NCBI RefSeq assembly: GCF_003399765.1
Contig: NZ_NFZV01000034.1
Span: forward strand, 1-37,472
Reading direction: 5' to 3'
Length of the DNA: 37,472 nucleotides
Origin: Alkalilimnicola ehrlichii
GTDB lineage: Bacteria; Pseudomonadota; Gammaproteobacteria; Nitrococcales; AK92
The notes beneath the pieces are model-generated. The model saw nothing but the letters and a program-made list of their open reading frames with translations. It did not search any database and was not told where the DNA came from. Within the stretch, counting starts at the first letter, position 1, and each line of letters begins with the position of its first letter. Position numbers and translations under genes: made by a program. Below are positions 27,125-35,727 of this stretch, piece by piece.

Positions 27125-27421
27125 CTAGCGGTACTTCAAAACTTCCATCAACTCAGCCACGATCTGGTCGACATCGCCTCGTTCGCGCGCATTAACCACG
27201 TGCTCGCGCAAATGGCTTTGCAGCACTTTGCCGCCTACCTTATCCAACGCACCCTCGACCGCCTTGATTTGTTTCAAGACGTCGACGCAATACACCGACT
27301 CTTTCTCCAACATGCGGAGAATGCCTTCGATATGCCCCCGAATAGACAGTAGTCGTCGCCGCGCGTCCTCCCTAACATCCGGGTCCAAACGCAACTCGCC
27401 GCAACAGGCTGAATGTTCCAT
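27125..27421 (-). CDS. csoR: CsoR/RcnR-family metal-sensing repressor
   Basis: A 98-residue all-helical repressor that leaves DNA on binding metal. The DUF156 fold is clear: RRRLLSIRGHIEGILRMLE, then VYCVDVLKQIKAVEGALDKV, then QSHLREHV. The metal-site residues are Cys (YCVDV), His (SHL) and His (REH). This is Cys-His-His instead of the Cys-His-Cys of Mycobacterium CsoR, though Cys-His-His has been described for the Thermus CsoR. An N-terminal MEHSACC adds His3 and a Cys pair. It sits directly before copA, so Cu(I) is the likely effector, but RcnR-like ligands leave Ni/Co conceivable. A GC-rich operator-like sequence lies just upstream. Confidence 0.92.
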   Translation of the reverse strand: MEHSACCGELRLDPDVREDARRRLLSIRGHIEGILRMLEKESVYCVDVLKQIKAVEGALDKVGGKVLQSHLREHVVNARERGDVDQIVAELMEVLKYR

Positions 27422-27440
27422 AAACGCTTTCCTCCGACCT

Positions 27441-27466
27441 TACCCACCCCACCCGGGGTGGGGTAT
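27441..27466 (-). promoter_or_regulatory. CsoR-type operator before csoR-copA
   Basis: A G/C-tract inverted repeat begins TACCC and ends GGGGTA, with the core CCCCACCCGGGGTGGGG at 27447-27463. It lies 20-45 bases before the csoR ATG. CsoR operators are GC-tract palindromes flanked by TAC/GTA, so the fit is good. TATCTATAC next to it could be the -10 region. Confidence 0.6.
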
Positions 27467-27535
27467 AGATAAATCCATTACAATACAGCGGCGCCCAAAA
27501 ATCAATACCGCTTAAGCCTTGTAGAAATTAGAATT

Positions 27536-27571
27536 CAGCGGTTTACGGCGATATATCGCCGTAAACCGCTG
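27536..27571. repeat. perfect 36-nt palindrome
   Basis: CAGCGGTTTACGGCGATA is followed directly by its exact inverse complement, giving 18-bp arms without a spacer. It lies between the csoR promoter and the end of the NSS gene. It could end the minus-strand NSS transcript, but no T-tract follows. I see no second copy in the window. Confidence 0.85.
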
Positions 27572-27592
27572 TAGGAAGAGAGCGTTAAAGAT

Positions 27593-27614
27593 GATCGGCC
27601 ACTACTGACCGATC
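27593..27614 (-). terminator. short hairpin directly after the NSS gene stop
   Basis: GATCGG and CCGATC pair across a 10-nt loop two bases beyond the NSS stop codon. No T-run follows. Together with the 36-nt palindrome 20 bases further on, it is the likely transcript end. Confidence 0.35.
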
Positions 27615-27616
27615 GT

Positions 27617-29032
27617 CTAGCTAAAACGTAGAATGCCGAGGCCGTTCAACAGCACGATCAGCACCGCAATCGGTGCGACGACGCGGACGGCCACTAGCCA
27701 AGCAGTGAACAGATCCTCCGACATCGGCAGCTCCTCGCGCAGCGACGGTTGGCTGAGCTTCCAGCCGGCAAACAGCGCAATCAGAATGCCGCCTAGCGGC
27801 AGCAACAACTGCCCTGTGGTCCAACTGAGCAAATCGAAAATATTCAACCCCGTCAATGGCTCCAAGAACCACAGCCGCGGCACATCCGCAAGGAAACCTA
27901 ATGGCGCAAAGCCCTCCCAAAGGTTAAACGAGAGCAACGCACCGATACCGATCGTCCAGATCACCAGCGACACTAAGGCCGCGACAACAGGACGCGTCCA
28001 GCCGCTCTTCTCGACAGCGTAAGCGACCACCGGCTCAAGAATCGAGATGCCGGATGTCACCGCGGCTACGCTCACTAAGGCAAAAAAGACAAAGCCGAAG
28101 AAGGTACCGCCCGGCATATTGCCGAACGCGGTGGGCAGCGCCACAAACAATAAACCCGGCCCTTCGGCAGGCGAGATGTCCAACGAGAAGACGATGGAGA
28201 AGATCGCCAAGCCCGCCAACATGGCCACCAAGGTGTCGATGCCGGCAATGGATAACGTCGTCTTACCGATGGACGAGCGCTTGGGAAGATAGGCGCCGTA
28301 GACCATGATCGCGCCCATACCAAGGCTCAAGGTAAAGAACGCATGCCCCATTGCCACCAGAATCGCTTCGCCGGTGAGCATTGAAACATCGGGGCGGAAC
28401 ATAAACGAAACCGCGGCCGCCATGTTGCCGCTGACCAAGCCATAACCGACCAGGATGATCAGCAGCAAGAATAACAGCGGCATAAGGAAATCTAAGGCCC
28501 GCTCCAACCCGCGCCGCACACCTCGCGCCACGATAGCGAATACGATCGCCATAAATAGGGTATGCCAGGCCAACAGCGTCCAAGGACTCTCCTGCAAAGC
28601 TTCGAATAACGCGGCGGTATCGCTGGCATCCGCCTCGCTAAAGGCGCCTAGCGCAGCGTACAACACATACGCCAAGGACCATCCGCCGACGACGCTGTAG
28701 AAGGACAGGATAAGAAAACCGGTTAGCAGCCCCATCCAGCCGATGATAGTCCAGGCTTGGGAGCGCCCTTCGTCCTGCGCGAGCGTGCGCAGGCTATTAA
28801 CCGGACTTTGCCGACCGCGCCGCCCTAGCGTGATCTCGGCCACCATAATCGGTATGCCGATCATAACGATACAGAAGAGGTACACCAACACGAAGGCACC
28901 GCCGCCATACTCGCCGGCGATGTAGGGAAACTTCCAGATATTCCCTAACCCCACCGCCGAACCGGCAGCCGCTAGCACGAAGACGAGCGACGTCGACCAC
29001 TGCCCGTGTGGCGATTCTCTATCGGAAATCAT
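27617..29032 (-). CDS. sodium-dependent transporter, NSS/SNF family
   Basis: A Na+-coupled symporter of the LeuT-like neurotransmitter:sodium symporter family, in the inner membrane. It has 471 residues and about 11-12 hydrophobic helices. Helix 1 carries AAAGSAVGLGNIWKFPYIAG, the unwound Na+/substrate-binding region. GGGAFVLVYL and GIPIMVAEITLGRRG follow as in LeuT. AILVAMGHAFFTLSLGMGA matches helix 6, and AVTSGISILEP helix 8. The substrate, probably an amino acid or related amine, cannot be read from sequence. The start ATG 29032 is preceded by GGGGG at SD distance. It lies downstream of the UMF1 transporter on the same strand, 53 bases away, and may be co-transcribed. Confidence 0.93.
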   Translation of the reverse strand: MISDRESPHGQWSTSLVFVLAAAGSAVGLGNIWKFPYIAGEYGGGAFVLVYLFCIVMIGIPIMVAEITLGRRGRQSPVNSLRTLAQDEGRSQAWTIIGWMGLLTGFLILSFYSVVGGWSLAYVLYAALGAFSEADASDTAALFEALQESPWTLLAWHTLFMAIVFAIVARGVRRGLERALDFLMPLLFLLLIILVGYGLVSGNMAAAVSFMFRPDVSMLTGEAILVAMGHAFFTLSLGMGAIMVYGAYLPKRSSIGKTTLSIAGIDTLVAMLAGLAIFSIVFSLDISPAEGPGLLFVALPTAFGNMPGGTFFGFVFFALVSVAAVTSGISILEPVVAYAVEKSGWTRPVVAALVSLVIWTIGIGALLSFNLWEGFAPLGFLADVPRLWFLEPLTGLNIFDLLSWTTGQLLLPLGGILIALFAGWKLSQPSLREELPMSEDLFTAWLVAVRVVAPIAVLIVLLNGLGILRFS

Positions 29033-29085
29033 TCATTGCCCCCTAGCTGTTCTTCGGCAAAGCATGCAAAAGCGTTGCCACACGC

Positions 29086-30426
29086 TTACTTTGCCTCTAA
29101 TGCATCGGCACGCTCGGCCATTTGTACGCCACGCGCCTGGTTAACAGGCAAGCTCACCAACAAAGCGAGCGCAAAAAGCACCCCACAGAACAGGATGGCG
29201 CCCTGCAAACCGACTTGCGTCTGTAAGATCCCCAAACCGAGCACACCAATCATGGCGGCCAACTTACTTGCTAACCCCCAAAAACCAAAGAACTCGGCTG
29301 CTTTGTGATGAGGCGCAAACAAACCGACCAAGGTGCGGCTGGCCGATTGAGTCGGCCCCAGGCTCAAGCCGGCTAAACAGCCGACAACCAAAAATACGTG
29401 CTGGGCCTGCCATTCGACCCCGAAGAACTCGTTGACGAATTCGGTCATCTGCGGCGTGCCATAGATGCCAAGAACCGCGGCCACCCACATCGCCAAAGTA
29501 ATATTGTAAGTGACTTTGGCGCCAATCTTATCCTGCACCAGCCCGAAGCCTATTGCTCCGGCAGCCGCACTGATTTGGACGATGATAAACATCAGCACTC
29601 GCGTCTGCTCGTCCCAGCCGATAACCTGCGAGCCGTAGATAAACGCGAACGTAATGATAATGTAAATACCGCACATGGCGAAAAAGACCGAGGTCAAAAA
29701 AACCACCAGGTCCTTAAACATCGCCAGCTCGTTTAAAGTTGTACGTAAACGCTGGAACCCTACCGTCAGGTAACGGGTGCCAGGCGGCGGCACATGATGC
29801 CGACCGCGCTCGCGCACCCAGAGAAAGGTCGGGATCGCCGTCACTAGAAAGAAAACGGCTGCCAGCGGACCTACCCAGCGCACGCGATCGAAATTCTCAG
29901 CACTCACCTCCCCCAGCAAAGCCAGGGCAAAACCCGCCGCGAACAAACCGCCGATATAGCCCATGGCCCAACCGAAGCCGGATATCTTACCGAGATCTTG
30001 CGGCGGGCCAAGGTCGGGCAAAAAGCTCGCGACGAAGGACTCGCCGATAGCATAAGCAAAGTTGGAAACGATAATCAGCAACACGCCTAGCCAGATGTAC
30101 TCGGAGGAGACGAAGTACAGCATGGCGGTACTGATCACGGTGAGTAGGTAACTGACAAACAGGAAACGTTTTTTCGAGGCAGAGAAGTCCATGATAGCGC
30201 CGCATACCGGGCCGCTGACCACGACCATGAAGTAGCTCACGGCGAGCGACAGGCTCCAGAGCAGATTACCCAGCCGGTAGCCGTCTTCAGCATCGCCGAC
30301 GATGACGTGCGTGAAGAGATCCCCGAAAATAACGGTAATGATCAACAGCGTGTAGGCCTGGTTGGCGAAGTCGAACATCGCCCAACCAAAAATCTCTTTC
30401 TTTGAAGCGCGCTTGCGTTGTGCCAA
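29086..30426 (-). CDS. UMF1/Atg22-like MFS transporter
   Basis: An inner-membrane transporter of the Atg22-like branch of the major facilitator superfamily. About 446 residues, with 11-12 hydrophobic helices. The family mark GWAMFDFANQAYTLLI lies near the N-terminus. FAYAIGESFVASFLPDL and GKISGFGWAMGYIGGLFAAG match the second conserved block. GPTQSASRTLVGLFAPHHKAAEFFG, here in two pieces, matches the late loop. The substrate is unknown; relatives are linked to amino-acid efflux. I place the start at a TTG (30426) with AAGGAT eight bases upstream. The frame is open to 30525, but a good promoter lies inside that extension. The next gene downstream is the NSS symporter. Confidence 0.88.
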   Translation of the reverse strand: MAQRKRASKKEIFGWAMFDFANQAYTLLIITVIFGDLFTHVIVGDAEDGYRLGNLLWSLSLAVSYFMVVVSGPVCGAIMDFSASKKRFLFVSYLLTVISTAMLYFVSSEYIWLGVLLIIVSNFAYAIGESFVASFLPDLGPPQDLGKISGFGWAMGYIGGLFAAGFALALLGEVSAENFDRVRWVGPLAAVFFLVTAIPTFLWVRERGRHHVPPPGTRYLTVGFQRLRTTLNELAMFKDLVVFLTSVFFAMCGIYIIITFAFIYGSQVIGWDEQTRVLMFIIVQISAAAGAIGFGLVQDKIGAKVTYNITLAMWVAAVLGIYGTPQMTEFVNEFFGVEWQAQHVFLVVGCLAGLSLGPTQSASRTLVGLFAPHHKAAEFFGFWGLASKLAAMIGVLGLGILQTQVGLQGAILFCGVLFALALLVSLPVNQARGVQMAERADALEAK

Positions 30427-30463
30427 CTTATCATCCTTATGCTTTAAATCGGACGCTTGCGAG

Positions 30464-30491
30464 AGTATAAGCAAGTTTGCTCTAAGGTTAA
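30464..30491 (-). promoter_or_regulatory. candidate promoter of the UMF1-NSS pair
   Basis: TTAACC (30486-30491) is spaced 16 bp from TATACT (30464-30469) on the minus strand. Its position upstream of the TTG at 30426 supports the shorter start. The -35 element overlaps the end of the short repeat at 30488. Confidence 0.45.
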
Positions 30492-30571
30492 GGAAACACT
30501 GAGCAATTTCTTCCCGCCTCGGCAAGCCGCGCAGGGCAAACGGGCAAGGGAATGAGCAATCGCTTCCCTAA
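30488..30571. repeat. copy 2 of the short MITE-like element
   Basis: The left end TTAAGGAAACACTGAGC with AATT following matches the copy at 16914 except at two positions. The far end, read inverted, is TTAGGGAAGCG, similar to the left end. It lies in the 360-bp gap between the UMF1 and mlaC starts. The remainder of that gap (30572-30780) shows no gene. Confidence 0.4.
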
Positions 30572-30786
30572 GTTGGCGTTTTACCATTTTCCACTTCTAC
30601 GGCGGCTGCTAAAGTAACACTGTTTCAGAGGCGAGGGTCGACCAGATCGTGGGCGGACCGGCCTTGGGCTATGGGCCTTAGGTTACAAAACAAAGCAACC
30701 TACCCCTTGCCAGAAGGTGCCTCAAAGCCGCAGAAACATAAGGGATTACGGATTCCCCCCAAGGTTACTTAAGTTGGAGAACCCCT

Positions 30787-31479
30787 ATGAGGCCACGATC
30801 CATACTATTCCGCACCTATTCGCTACTGGCGGGACTCGCGCTGGCGTTATGGGCTGGCGGGCAAGCACAGGCAACGGACGCTGAAGGTGCCGCTCAGTTG
30901 GTACAGCAGACCTTCGAACGCTCCATCTCGGCCTTTGAAGAGCATCAGGACGAAATCCGCCAAAATCCGCGTGTCGCTTATAACCTGATCGAAGAGATTC
31001 TTGCACCGCATGTCGACTTTGAATTGATGAGCCGGCTGATCCTGGCGCGTCACTGGACGGAAGCGTCGGAAGAGCAGCAACAGCGTTTTGTGGAGGTTTT
31101 CCGCGAGTCCTTGCTCCGTACCTATAGCCGGGTACTCTCCGACAACGCCGACGACGCGATTCGGGAGTTGCGGCGGAACGAAAATCTTTTCCGCATTCAC
31201 TCCACGGAAGGCCCGGACCGTCGCGGCCGCGTTAACGTGCGCACCATATTGCGCTTTGACGGTCAGTCGATCCCGATGGATTACCGCATGTATCAACGCG
31301 GCGGGGAGTGGAAAGTCTTCGACGTTCTGATCGAAAACATCAGCTTCGTGATGAACTATCGCAGCGAATACGACAGCGAACTTGAGCGCGGCGATTTAGA
31401 CGGTCTGATCGAGCGTTTGGAAGCGCGCAACCGGCGTGCTTGGGCGGGCGATGCCGACGAAGCGGCAGACGACGCTTAG
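30787..31479 (+). CDS. mlaC: MlaC/Ttg2D-family periplasmic phospholipid-binding protein
   Basis: Carries phospholipids between outer and inner membrane in the Mla pathway. 230 residues, with a signal peptide (LLAGLALALWAGGQAQA, cleavage near 29). The mature part has the MlaC pattern: NPRVAYNLIEEILAPHVDFE, MSRLILARHWTEASEEQQQR, FVEVFRESLLRTYSRVL, then IPMDYRMYQRGGEWKVFDV and a final INYR-like VMNYRSEY. A long acidic C-terminal tail (ERGDLDGLIERLEARNRRAW then DADEAADDA) follows. ATG 30787 has GGAG at SD distance. The usual partners mlaFEDB are not adjacent; the gene stands alone. Confidence 0.93.
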   Translation: MRPRSILFRTYSLLAGLALALWAGGQAQATDAEGAAQLVQQTFERSISAFEEHQDEIRQNPRVAYNLIEEILAPHVDFELMSRLILARHWTEASEEQQQRFVEVFRESLLRTYSRVLSDNADDAIRELRRNENLFRIHSTEGPDRRGRVNVRTILRFDGQSIPMDYRMYQRGGEWKVFDVLIENISFVMNYRSEYDSELERGDLDGLIERLEARNRRAWAGDADEAADDA

Positions 31480-31487
31480 TTCACATC

Positions 31488-31521
31488 GGTCGAGCCGGAC
31501 GTTTTAACGCCCGGCTCGACC
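31488..31521. terminator. bidirectional hairpin between mlaC and the PilZ gene
   Basis: GGTCGAGCCGG (31488-31498) and CCGGCTCGACC (31511-31521) form a perfect 11-bp stem extended inside by CGTT/AACG. It lies nine bases after mlaC and nine before the end of the convergent PilZ gene, so it can serve both. No T-run is present. Confidence 0.65.
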
Positions 31522-31529
31522 ATATCGGA

Positions 31530-32300
31530 TCATTCCCGCTCGATTTTTCTGTTCCGCAACTGTAAATCGTTAATGTAACGCTGTATCTGCAACTCGGTCG
31601 TGCTCGACAGGCTACCGAACGCCACGCCGATACGCCGCACTACCCGACCGTCGCCCAGCACATAGCGACCGAAATTGCGCACCTCAATCTCTACGTTAAA
31701 GCGCCCTACATCCGGCAAGTCGATTACGCTATCGGGGAAAATATCGCCGCGCTCGCAGTCCAGGCTCTCGTCGGGGTCTATCAAGCCGACACCGCCCAAA
31801 CTGATATCCACAGCCGCCAACTCGTAGGATGTTGCTTCGTCTACGACCAAGCTGCACACGACGGGTTTAGTCACGAGCGTCGGCACCCGGAAATAATTCC
31901 GTCGTTGCAGCCGCAAAACGGACCTCGGCAAGACCGTTTCGAAGGCGGGATGGCCCTCGTATCGGGTCGGCTTCAACGTCCCGCACTCAAAGCGAATATC
32001 GATCCGATCCTGTTTGGTCACGCAGATTAATCGCTCGGCATGTGCCGCGAACCTGTTCAACGTATCGTCCGGACCGTAATCGAGAATGAGCCGCCCCTTT
32101 TCCGGCAGCACCCCCATAACGGCGGTGAGGATATGGCGATCGTAATCGTCAAAATAAGCCGTAATGATTTCTGGCTTTTTGGCCAGGCCTTTAAGAACTT
32201 GCACGACCTCCGGCTGGGAGTAGAGGCGATATCGCTCTTGATTCTCCACCGTATCCAAAGGCGTCACTATCGCGTTTTCGTAATCTGGCATCAGGCTCAT
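31530..32300 (-). CDS. ycgR: YcgR-like PilZ-domain c-di-GMP receptor
   Basis: Binds cyclic di-GMP; YcgR proteins slow or steer the flagellar motor. About 256 residues. The N-terminal half is YcgR-N-like (RYRLYSQPEVVQVLKGLAKK, ITAYFDDYDRHILTAVMGV). The C-terminal PilZ domain has QRRNYFRVPT (the RxxxR c-di-GMP-binding motif) and DISLGGVGL (D-x-S-x-x-G), both intact. The start is uncertain: ATGs at 32336, 32300 and 32291 are possible and none has an ideal SD. It lies downstream of the DUF502 gene on the same strand. Together with the diguanylate cyclase at 10680 it shows c-di-GMP signalling in this organism. Confidence 0.88.
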   Translation of the reverse strand: MSLMPDYENAIVTPLDTVENQERYRLYSQPEVVQVLKGLAKKPEIITAYFDDYDRHILTAVMGVLPEKGRLILDYGPDDTLNRFAAHAERLICVTKQDRIDIRFECGTLKPTRYEGHPAFETVLPRSVLRLQRRNYFRVPTLVTKPVVCSLVVDEATSYELAAVDISLGGVGLIDPDESLDCERGDIFPDSVIDLPDVGRFNVEIEVRNFGRYVLGDGRVVRRIGVAFGSLSSTTELQIQRYINDLQLRNRKIERE

Positions 32301-32365
32301 ACGCCCTGTTGTGCGAAGGACAACGTCGGCAAGCATTGCTTGCGCTCTGCTCCGGCGTCACGGCG

Positions 32366-33040
32366 CTAGACATCGTCCGCTTTTGTGAATTTAGCTTGCT
32401 CTGGTCCTATGCTACCGGCAGATATGACAAAGGCCATCGCCTCGTCCAACGTCCAGTCTGTGGCGACTAGATCGTCAACCGGCACGATCTCCACATAGCC
32501 CGAGGTCGGGTTTGGCGTTGTCGGTACATAAACCGCAGCCAACTCGCGCCCGGTTACGGAATCCTTGAAGGTGCGAGTGACCAAACCAAGCGCCCGCATT
32601 TCCGGCGACGGGAAGCTGATAAACACGACCCGCTCTACCGATTCCGGTTTCTTCTGCAACACGCTCAATAGGCGCTTACTCGCTCCGTAGATACGGGCCA
32701 CCATGGGAATGCGGTCCATCAATCTATCGAAGGATTCAAGCAAACGCCGCCCAAGCACCTGAGTGGTCAGCCACCCTAACCCATATAGCGCAAGCAAGGT
32801 CAGGAACACGGCGAGAGCAAACTGAAACCAAGGCTGCAAAAGAAACTCGCCGACTCCGGGTGCGACCGGTTTAACCAAATGGGCAAGCGCGCGCACCCAA
32901 GGTGCGCCTAGACGCGACAGCTGACTGAACAGGATCTCAAACACCCACCAGGTAATCCAGATGGGAATGACCGTGAGAATGCCTGTCACCAAATAGCGCT
33001 GCGCGTGCAGGGTTCCGTGCGGGTGCTTGCCAGTGCTCAT
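32366..33040 (-). CDS. DUF502 family membrane protein
   Basis: A 224-residue protein of the DUF502 family, function unknown. Two hydrophobic hairpin segments lie at about 15-40 (YLVTGILTVIPIWITWWVFE) and 70-95 (FQFALAVFLTLLALYGLGWL). They are followed by a conserved soluble part: MDRIPMVARIYGASKRLL, then VVFISFPSPEMRALGLVT, then VYVPTTPNPTSGYVEIVP, all hallmarks of the family. The C-terminus is acidic and polar. The start at 33040 has GTAGG upstream. It may be co-transcribed with the PilZ gene below it. No link to any pathway is apparent. Confidence 0.92.
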   Translation of the reverse strand: MSTGKHPHGTLHAQRYLVTGILTVIPIWITWWVFEILFSQLSRLGAPWVRALAHLVKPVAPGVGEFLLQPWFQFALAVFLTLLALYGLGWLTTQVLGRRLLESFDRLMDRIPMVARIYGASKRLLSVLQKKPESVERVVFISFPSPEMRALGLVTRTFKDSVTGRELAAVYVPTTPNPTSGYVEIVPVDDLVATDWTLDEAMAFVISAGSIGPEQAKFTKADDV

Positions 33041-33112
33041 GGGCCTACATCCGTTTTGTAGCAGACTGCCACACTACCGCGATCGCAGACATTTGCAACC
33101 GTTTTGGCTCGC

Positions 33113-33637
33113 TCAGCTCGCCGCTCCCAGGCGCCGCAAACGCGCGACGATAACGGCCAAACCGGTAGCGCCCAACACCAGCGCAAGCGCAAGCAGCGTC
33201 TGCAAGCCGGCGATTGCAAAATCCAGCCAAAGAGCCGTACCTACATTGGCCCAACCGTCAAAATGATCGCGCGCCTGATAAATCAGGTAAGCATGGCGCA
33301 CAAGGCTCGGCAACGACCAAATAACCAAGAATATACCGATCGCGGAATAAGCAACGACTTGTGCGTCGTAATTATTCCAGGCTTCCTCGCGCCCTTGCGC
33401 TGTGCGAGGCGGCAGAATGACATCGGCCAGACGACCGACGCCGAACCAAAGAAAAGCGGCAAGTAACGGCGGCAAGCCGACGGCCAGCGCGACGACCGCG
33501 GAAAACAAGGGCGCCTCTTCGGCCAGCCCGTGCATTAACAGAAACAGCGCCAATTCCGGCAACCGAAACAGCCACAATACCAGCAACAATATAGCCAGTA
33601 AGCGCAACCCCAAAACCGCTGCGCCGCGAATACTCAT
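33113..33637 (-). CDS. membrane protein of unknown function
   Basis: About 174 residues, not recognised. Four hydrophobic segments are seen: AAVLGLRLLAILLLVLWLFR (about 5-25); LFSAVVALAVGLPPLLAAFLWF (about 40-62, in the protein's own numbering); VVAYSAIGIFLVIWSLPSLV (about 95-115); and FAIAGLQTLLALALVLGATG (about 140-162). The tail is basic (ARLRRLGAAS). The start at 33637 is preceded by a run of six G at SD distance, the same kind of signal as before tpsA. It is upstream of DUF502 on the same strand, with a gap of about 70 bases. Confidence 0.7.
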   Translation of the reverse strand: MSIRGAAVLGLRLLAILLLVLWLFRLPELALFLLMHGLAEEAPLFSAVVALAVGLPPLLAAFLWFGVGRLADVILPPRTAQGREEAWNNYDAQVVAYSAIGIFLVIWSLPSLVRHAYLIYQARDHFDGWANVGTALWLDFAIAGLQTLLALALVLGATGLAVIVARLRRLGAAS

Positions 33638-33876
33638 AGCAGCCCCCCAACGACCTGTCGTCAATCCTTTTTAGGAAGATTTGCCTGGCCCAGCGCCGCC
33701 GCAGGCGGCGTTGCCCCTCGGTAGCGCAATCGCTACACCTTCCTCCTGCCACAACGGTTGTGTTAGACGGTCCGTCTTACAATACCGAGCGGCCATATTT
33801 GTCTTATCGACATATCGCTCGTGGAACATGAGTCCGTTCGACGGGCTAGGCCGAGAATTGTCGCCGCGTACGTACG

Positions 33877-34956
33877 TTACGCGTCGCCGCGACCGAGCAC
33901 CACGCTATTTCGCGCCGCGCTGAAATCCAACATGCGGTTCAACGACACTAGGGCCTGCTCGGCAATAGCCGGATCGACGAAAATCTCGTTACTACCCGTT
34001 TCCAGCACGTGCGCCAGATTGCGCAGACCATTCATTGCCATCCAGGGGCAGTGGGCACAGCTGGAGCAGGTTGCGCTCCTACCGGCCGTCGGAGCCTCCA
34101 GCAAGTGCTTGTCGGGAGCGGCTTGACGCATCTTGTGGAAAATACCGTTATCGGTTGCCACGATGAACGCGGGTGCATCCATCGTTTGGACCGCCTGCAA
34201 TAGCTTGGAGGTCGAGCCGACAACGTCCGCCTGCTCAACGACGGCCCGGGGCGATTCCGGGTGCACTAGAATCAATGCATCCGGGTGTTCGGCACGCAGT
34301 TTCTCCAGCTCCAAGCCTTTGAATTCTTCATGCACGATACAGGAGCCGTCCCACAGTACCATCTCGGCGCCCGTCTCGCGCCGGATGTAATCGCCCAAGT
34401 GTTTATCCGGCCCCCAGAGGATCTTCTCGCCGCGTTCGTGCAGATGTTTTACAACGTCCACGGCGATGCTGGAGGTAACCACCCAATCGGCCCGCGCTTT
34501 GACCGCGGCGCTGGTGTTGGCGTAGACCACCACGGTGTGGTCCGGGTACTGGTCGCAGAAAGCGCTAAACTCATCTGCCGGGCAGCCGATGTCTAACGAG
34601 CAGGTTGCTTCCAGCTCCGGCATCAGCACGCGCTTTTCGGGCGTAAGAATCTTGGCCGTCTCGCCCATGAAGCGAACGCCGGCCACGACCAGCGTTTGTG
34701 CCGGATGCTCTTTCCCAAAACGCGCCATGTCCAACGAGTCGGACACGTACCCGCCCGTCTCGTCGGCCAATATCTGCAGATCCGCCGCTGTGTAGTAATG
34801 GGCAACGAGAACCGCATTCTGCTCCTTTAGTAAGGATTTGATGCGATCCATCAGCGCCTCGCGTTCACCCTGCGCCAACTCTTCGGCCGAACTGAAGGCT
34901 TCCTCGCGGAAATTAGCGGCCGGCCGCCGCAGTTCGATCGCTTGCGCTTCGCTCAT
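33877..34956 (-). CDS. nadA: quinolinate synthase NadA
   Basis: Makes quinolinate from iminoaspartate and dihydroxyacetone phosphate in de novo NAD synthesis, with a [4Fe-4S] cluster. 359 residues. Family marks are [89 protein letters not shown] and [14 protein letters not shown]. Cys residues for the cluster are present in the SCSL-like, TCSS/CAHC and following blocks. ATG 34956 has AGGAGG at SD distance; the in-frame start at 34977 lies before it. It is 77 bases downstream of nrtR on the same strand, so it probably lies under NrtR control. Confidence 0.97.
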   Translation of the reverse strand: MSEAQAIELRRPAANFREEAFSSAEELAQGEREALMDRIKSLLKEQNAVLVAHYYTAADLQILADETGGYVSDSLDMARFGKEHPAQTLVVAGVRFMGETAKILTPEKRVLMPELEATCSLDIGCPADEFSAFCDQYPDHTVVVYANTSAAVKARADWVVTSSIAVDVVKHLHERGEKILWGPDKHLGDYIRRETGAEMVLWDGSCIVHEEFKGLELEKLRAEHPDALILVHPESPRAVVEQADVVGSTSKLLQAVQTMDAPAFIVATDNGIFHKMRQAAPDKHLLEAPTAGRSATCSSCAHCPWMAMNGLRNLAHVLETGSNEIFVDPAIAEQALVSLNRMLDFSAARNSVVLGRGDA

Positions 34957-35033
34957 GACACAACCCTCCTGGGGCAATCGACCCCCACGCCGTCACGACG
35001 ACGGCCCTTACAGATTGACGGCAGACCTTGCCA

Positions 35034-35696
35034 TCACTTGATGATTTCCACCCGCCCCGGCGTTTTGAGCCGGAACAACTTGGCAGGCCGGTGCTTGCCG
35101 GCCCGAAACTGTTCGCCGGTGTCTTCCAGGCAATCCAGTGCCTGCACCCGTTTGCGGAAGTTTCGCTTATCCAGCGCTTCGCCCAGGATGCTTTCGTATA
35201 CCGCTTGCAGTTCGCTGAGCGTAAACTTCTCCGGCATAAACTGCAGCGCAATCGTCGAGTAGTCGAGCTTGGCACAGAGTCGCTCCTGCGCCATGGCGAC
35301 GATCTTGCCGTGGTCAAACGCTAACGGCGGCAGCGCATCGACCCGATGCCATGCAAGCTCGCTCGGCTGCGCCTGCACCTTAAGCCGGTTGTAGGGGACC
35401 AGTGCGTAGTAGCTGACCGCAATCACTCGCCCCCGAGGGTCGCGCGCCGGATCGCCAAATGTGTACAACTGCTCAAGATAAACCCCGGTGATGCCGGTCT
35501 TCTCCGCCAGCTGGCGAACCGCAGCCTGCTCTAACGTCTCGTCGGCGTGCACACGCCCGCCTGGCAAACCCCAACAGCCCGCGTAAGGCGTTTTATCCCG
35601 TCGCCGCAGTAGTACGGCCAAGCGCTCGCTGCGGATGGTGAAGATCACCATCTCCGCGGTAACCGATGCCTGTATTTGCAGATCCCGTGCGTTCAC
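35034..35696 (-). CDS. nrtR: NrtR, Nudix-related NAD-biosynthesis repressor
   Basis: NrtR proteins repress NAD genes and are released by ADP-ribose or related nucleotides. About 220 residues. The N-terminal Nudix-like domain has a box GGRVHADETLEQAAVRQLAE then KTGI. The canonical REUxEE is here RQLAEK, so hydrolase activity is probably lost, as is usual for NrtR. The C-terminal winged helix FTLSELQAVYESILGEALDK, RNFRKRVQALDCLED and HRPAKLFRL is diagnostic. I take GTG 35696 as start because a promoter with an operator lies just upstream; the frame could also start at TTG 35729. nadA follows in the same operon. Confidence 0.93.
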   Translation of the reverse strand: MNARDLQIQASVTAEMVIFTIRSERLAVLLRRRDKTPYAGCWGLPGGRVHADETLEQAAVRQLAEKTGITGVYLEQLYTFGDPARDPRGRVIAVSYYALVPYNRLKVQAQPSELAWHRVDALPPLAFDHGKIVAMAQERLCAKLDYSTIALQFMPEKFTLSELQAVYESILGEALDKRNFRKRVQALDCLEDTGEQFRAGKHRPAKLFRLKTPGRVEIIK

Positions 35697-35727
35697 GCGC
35701 CATACTACTTTTCTAAAACTAGACGCC

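Noticed and set aside
28047-28323. Small frames on both strands within the NSS gene
   Set aside because: Internal shadows; the NSS frame is continuous with conserved helices.
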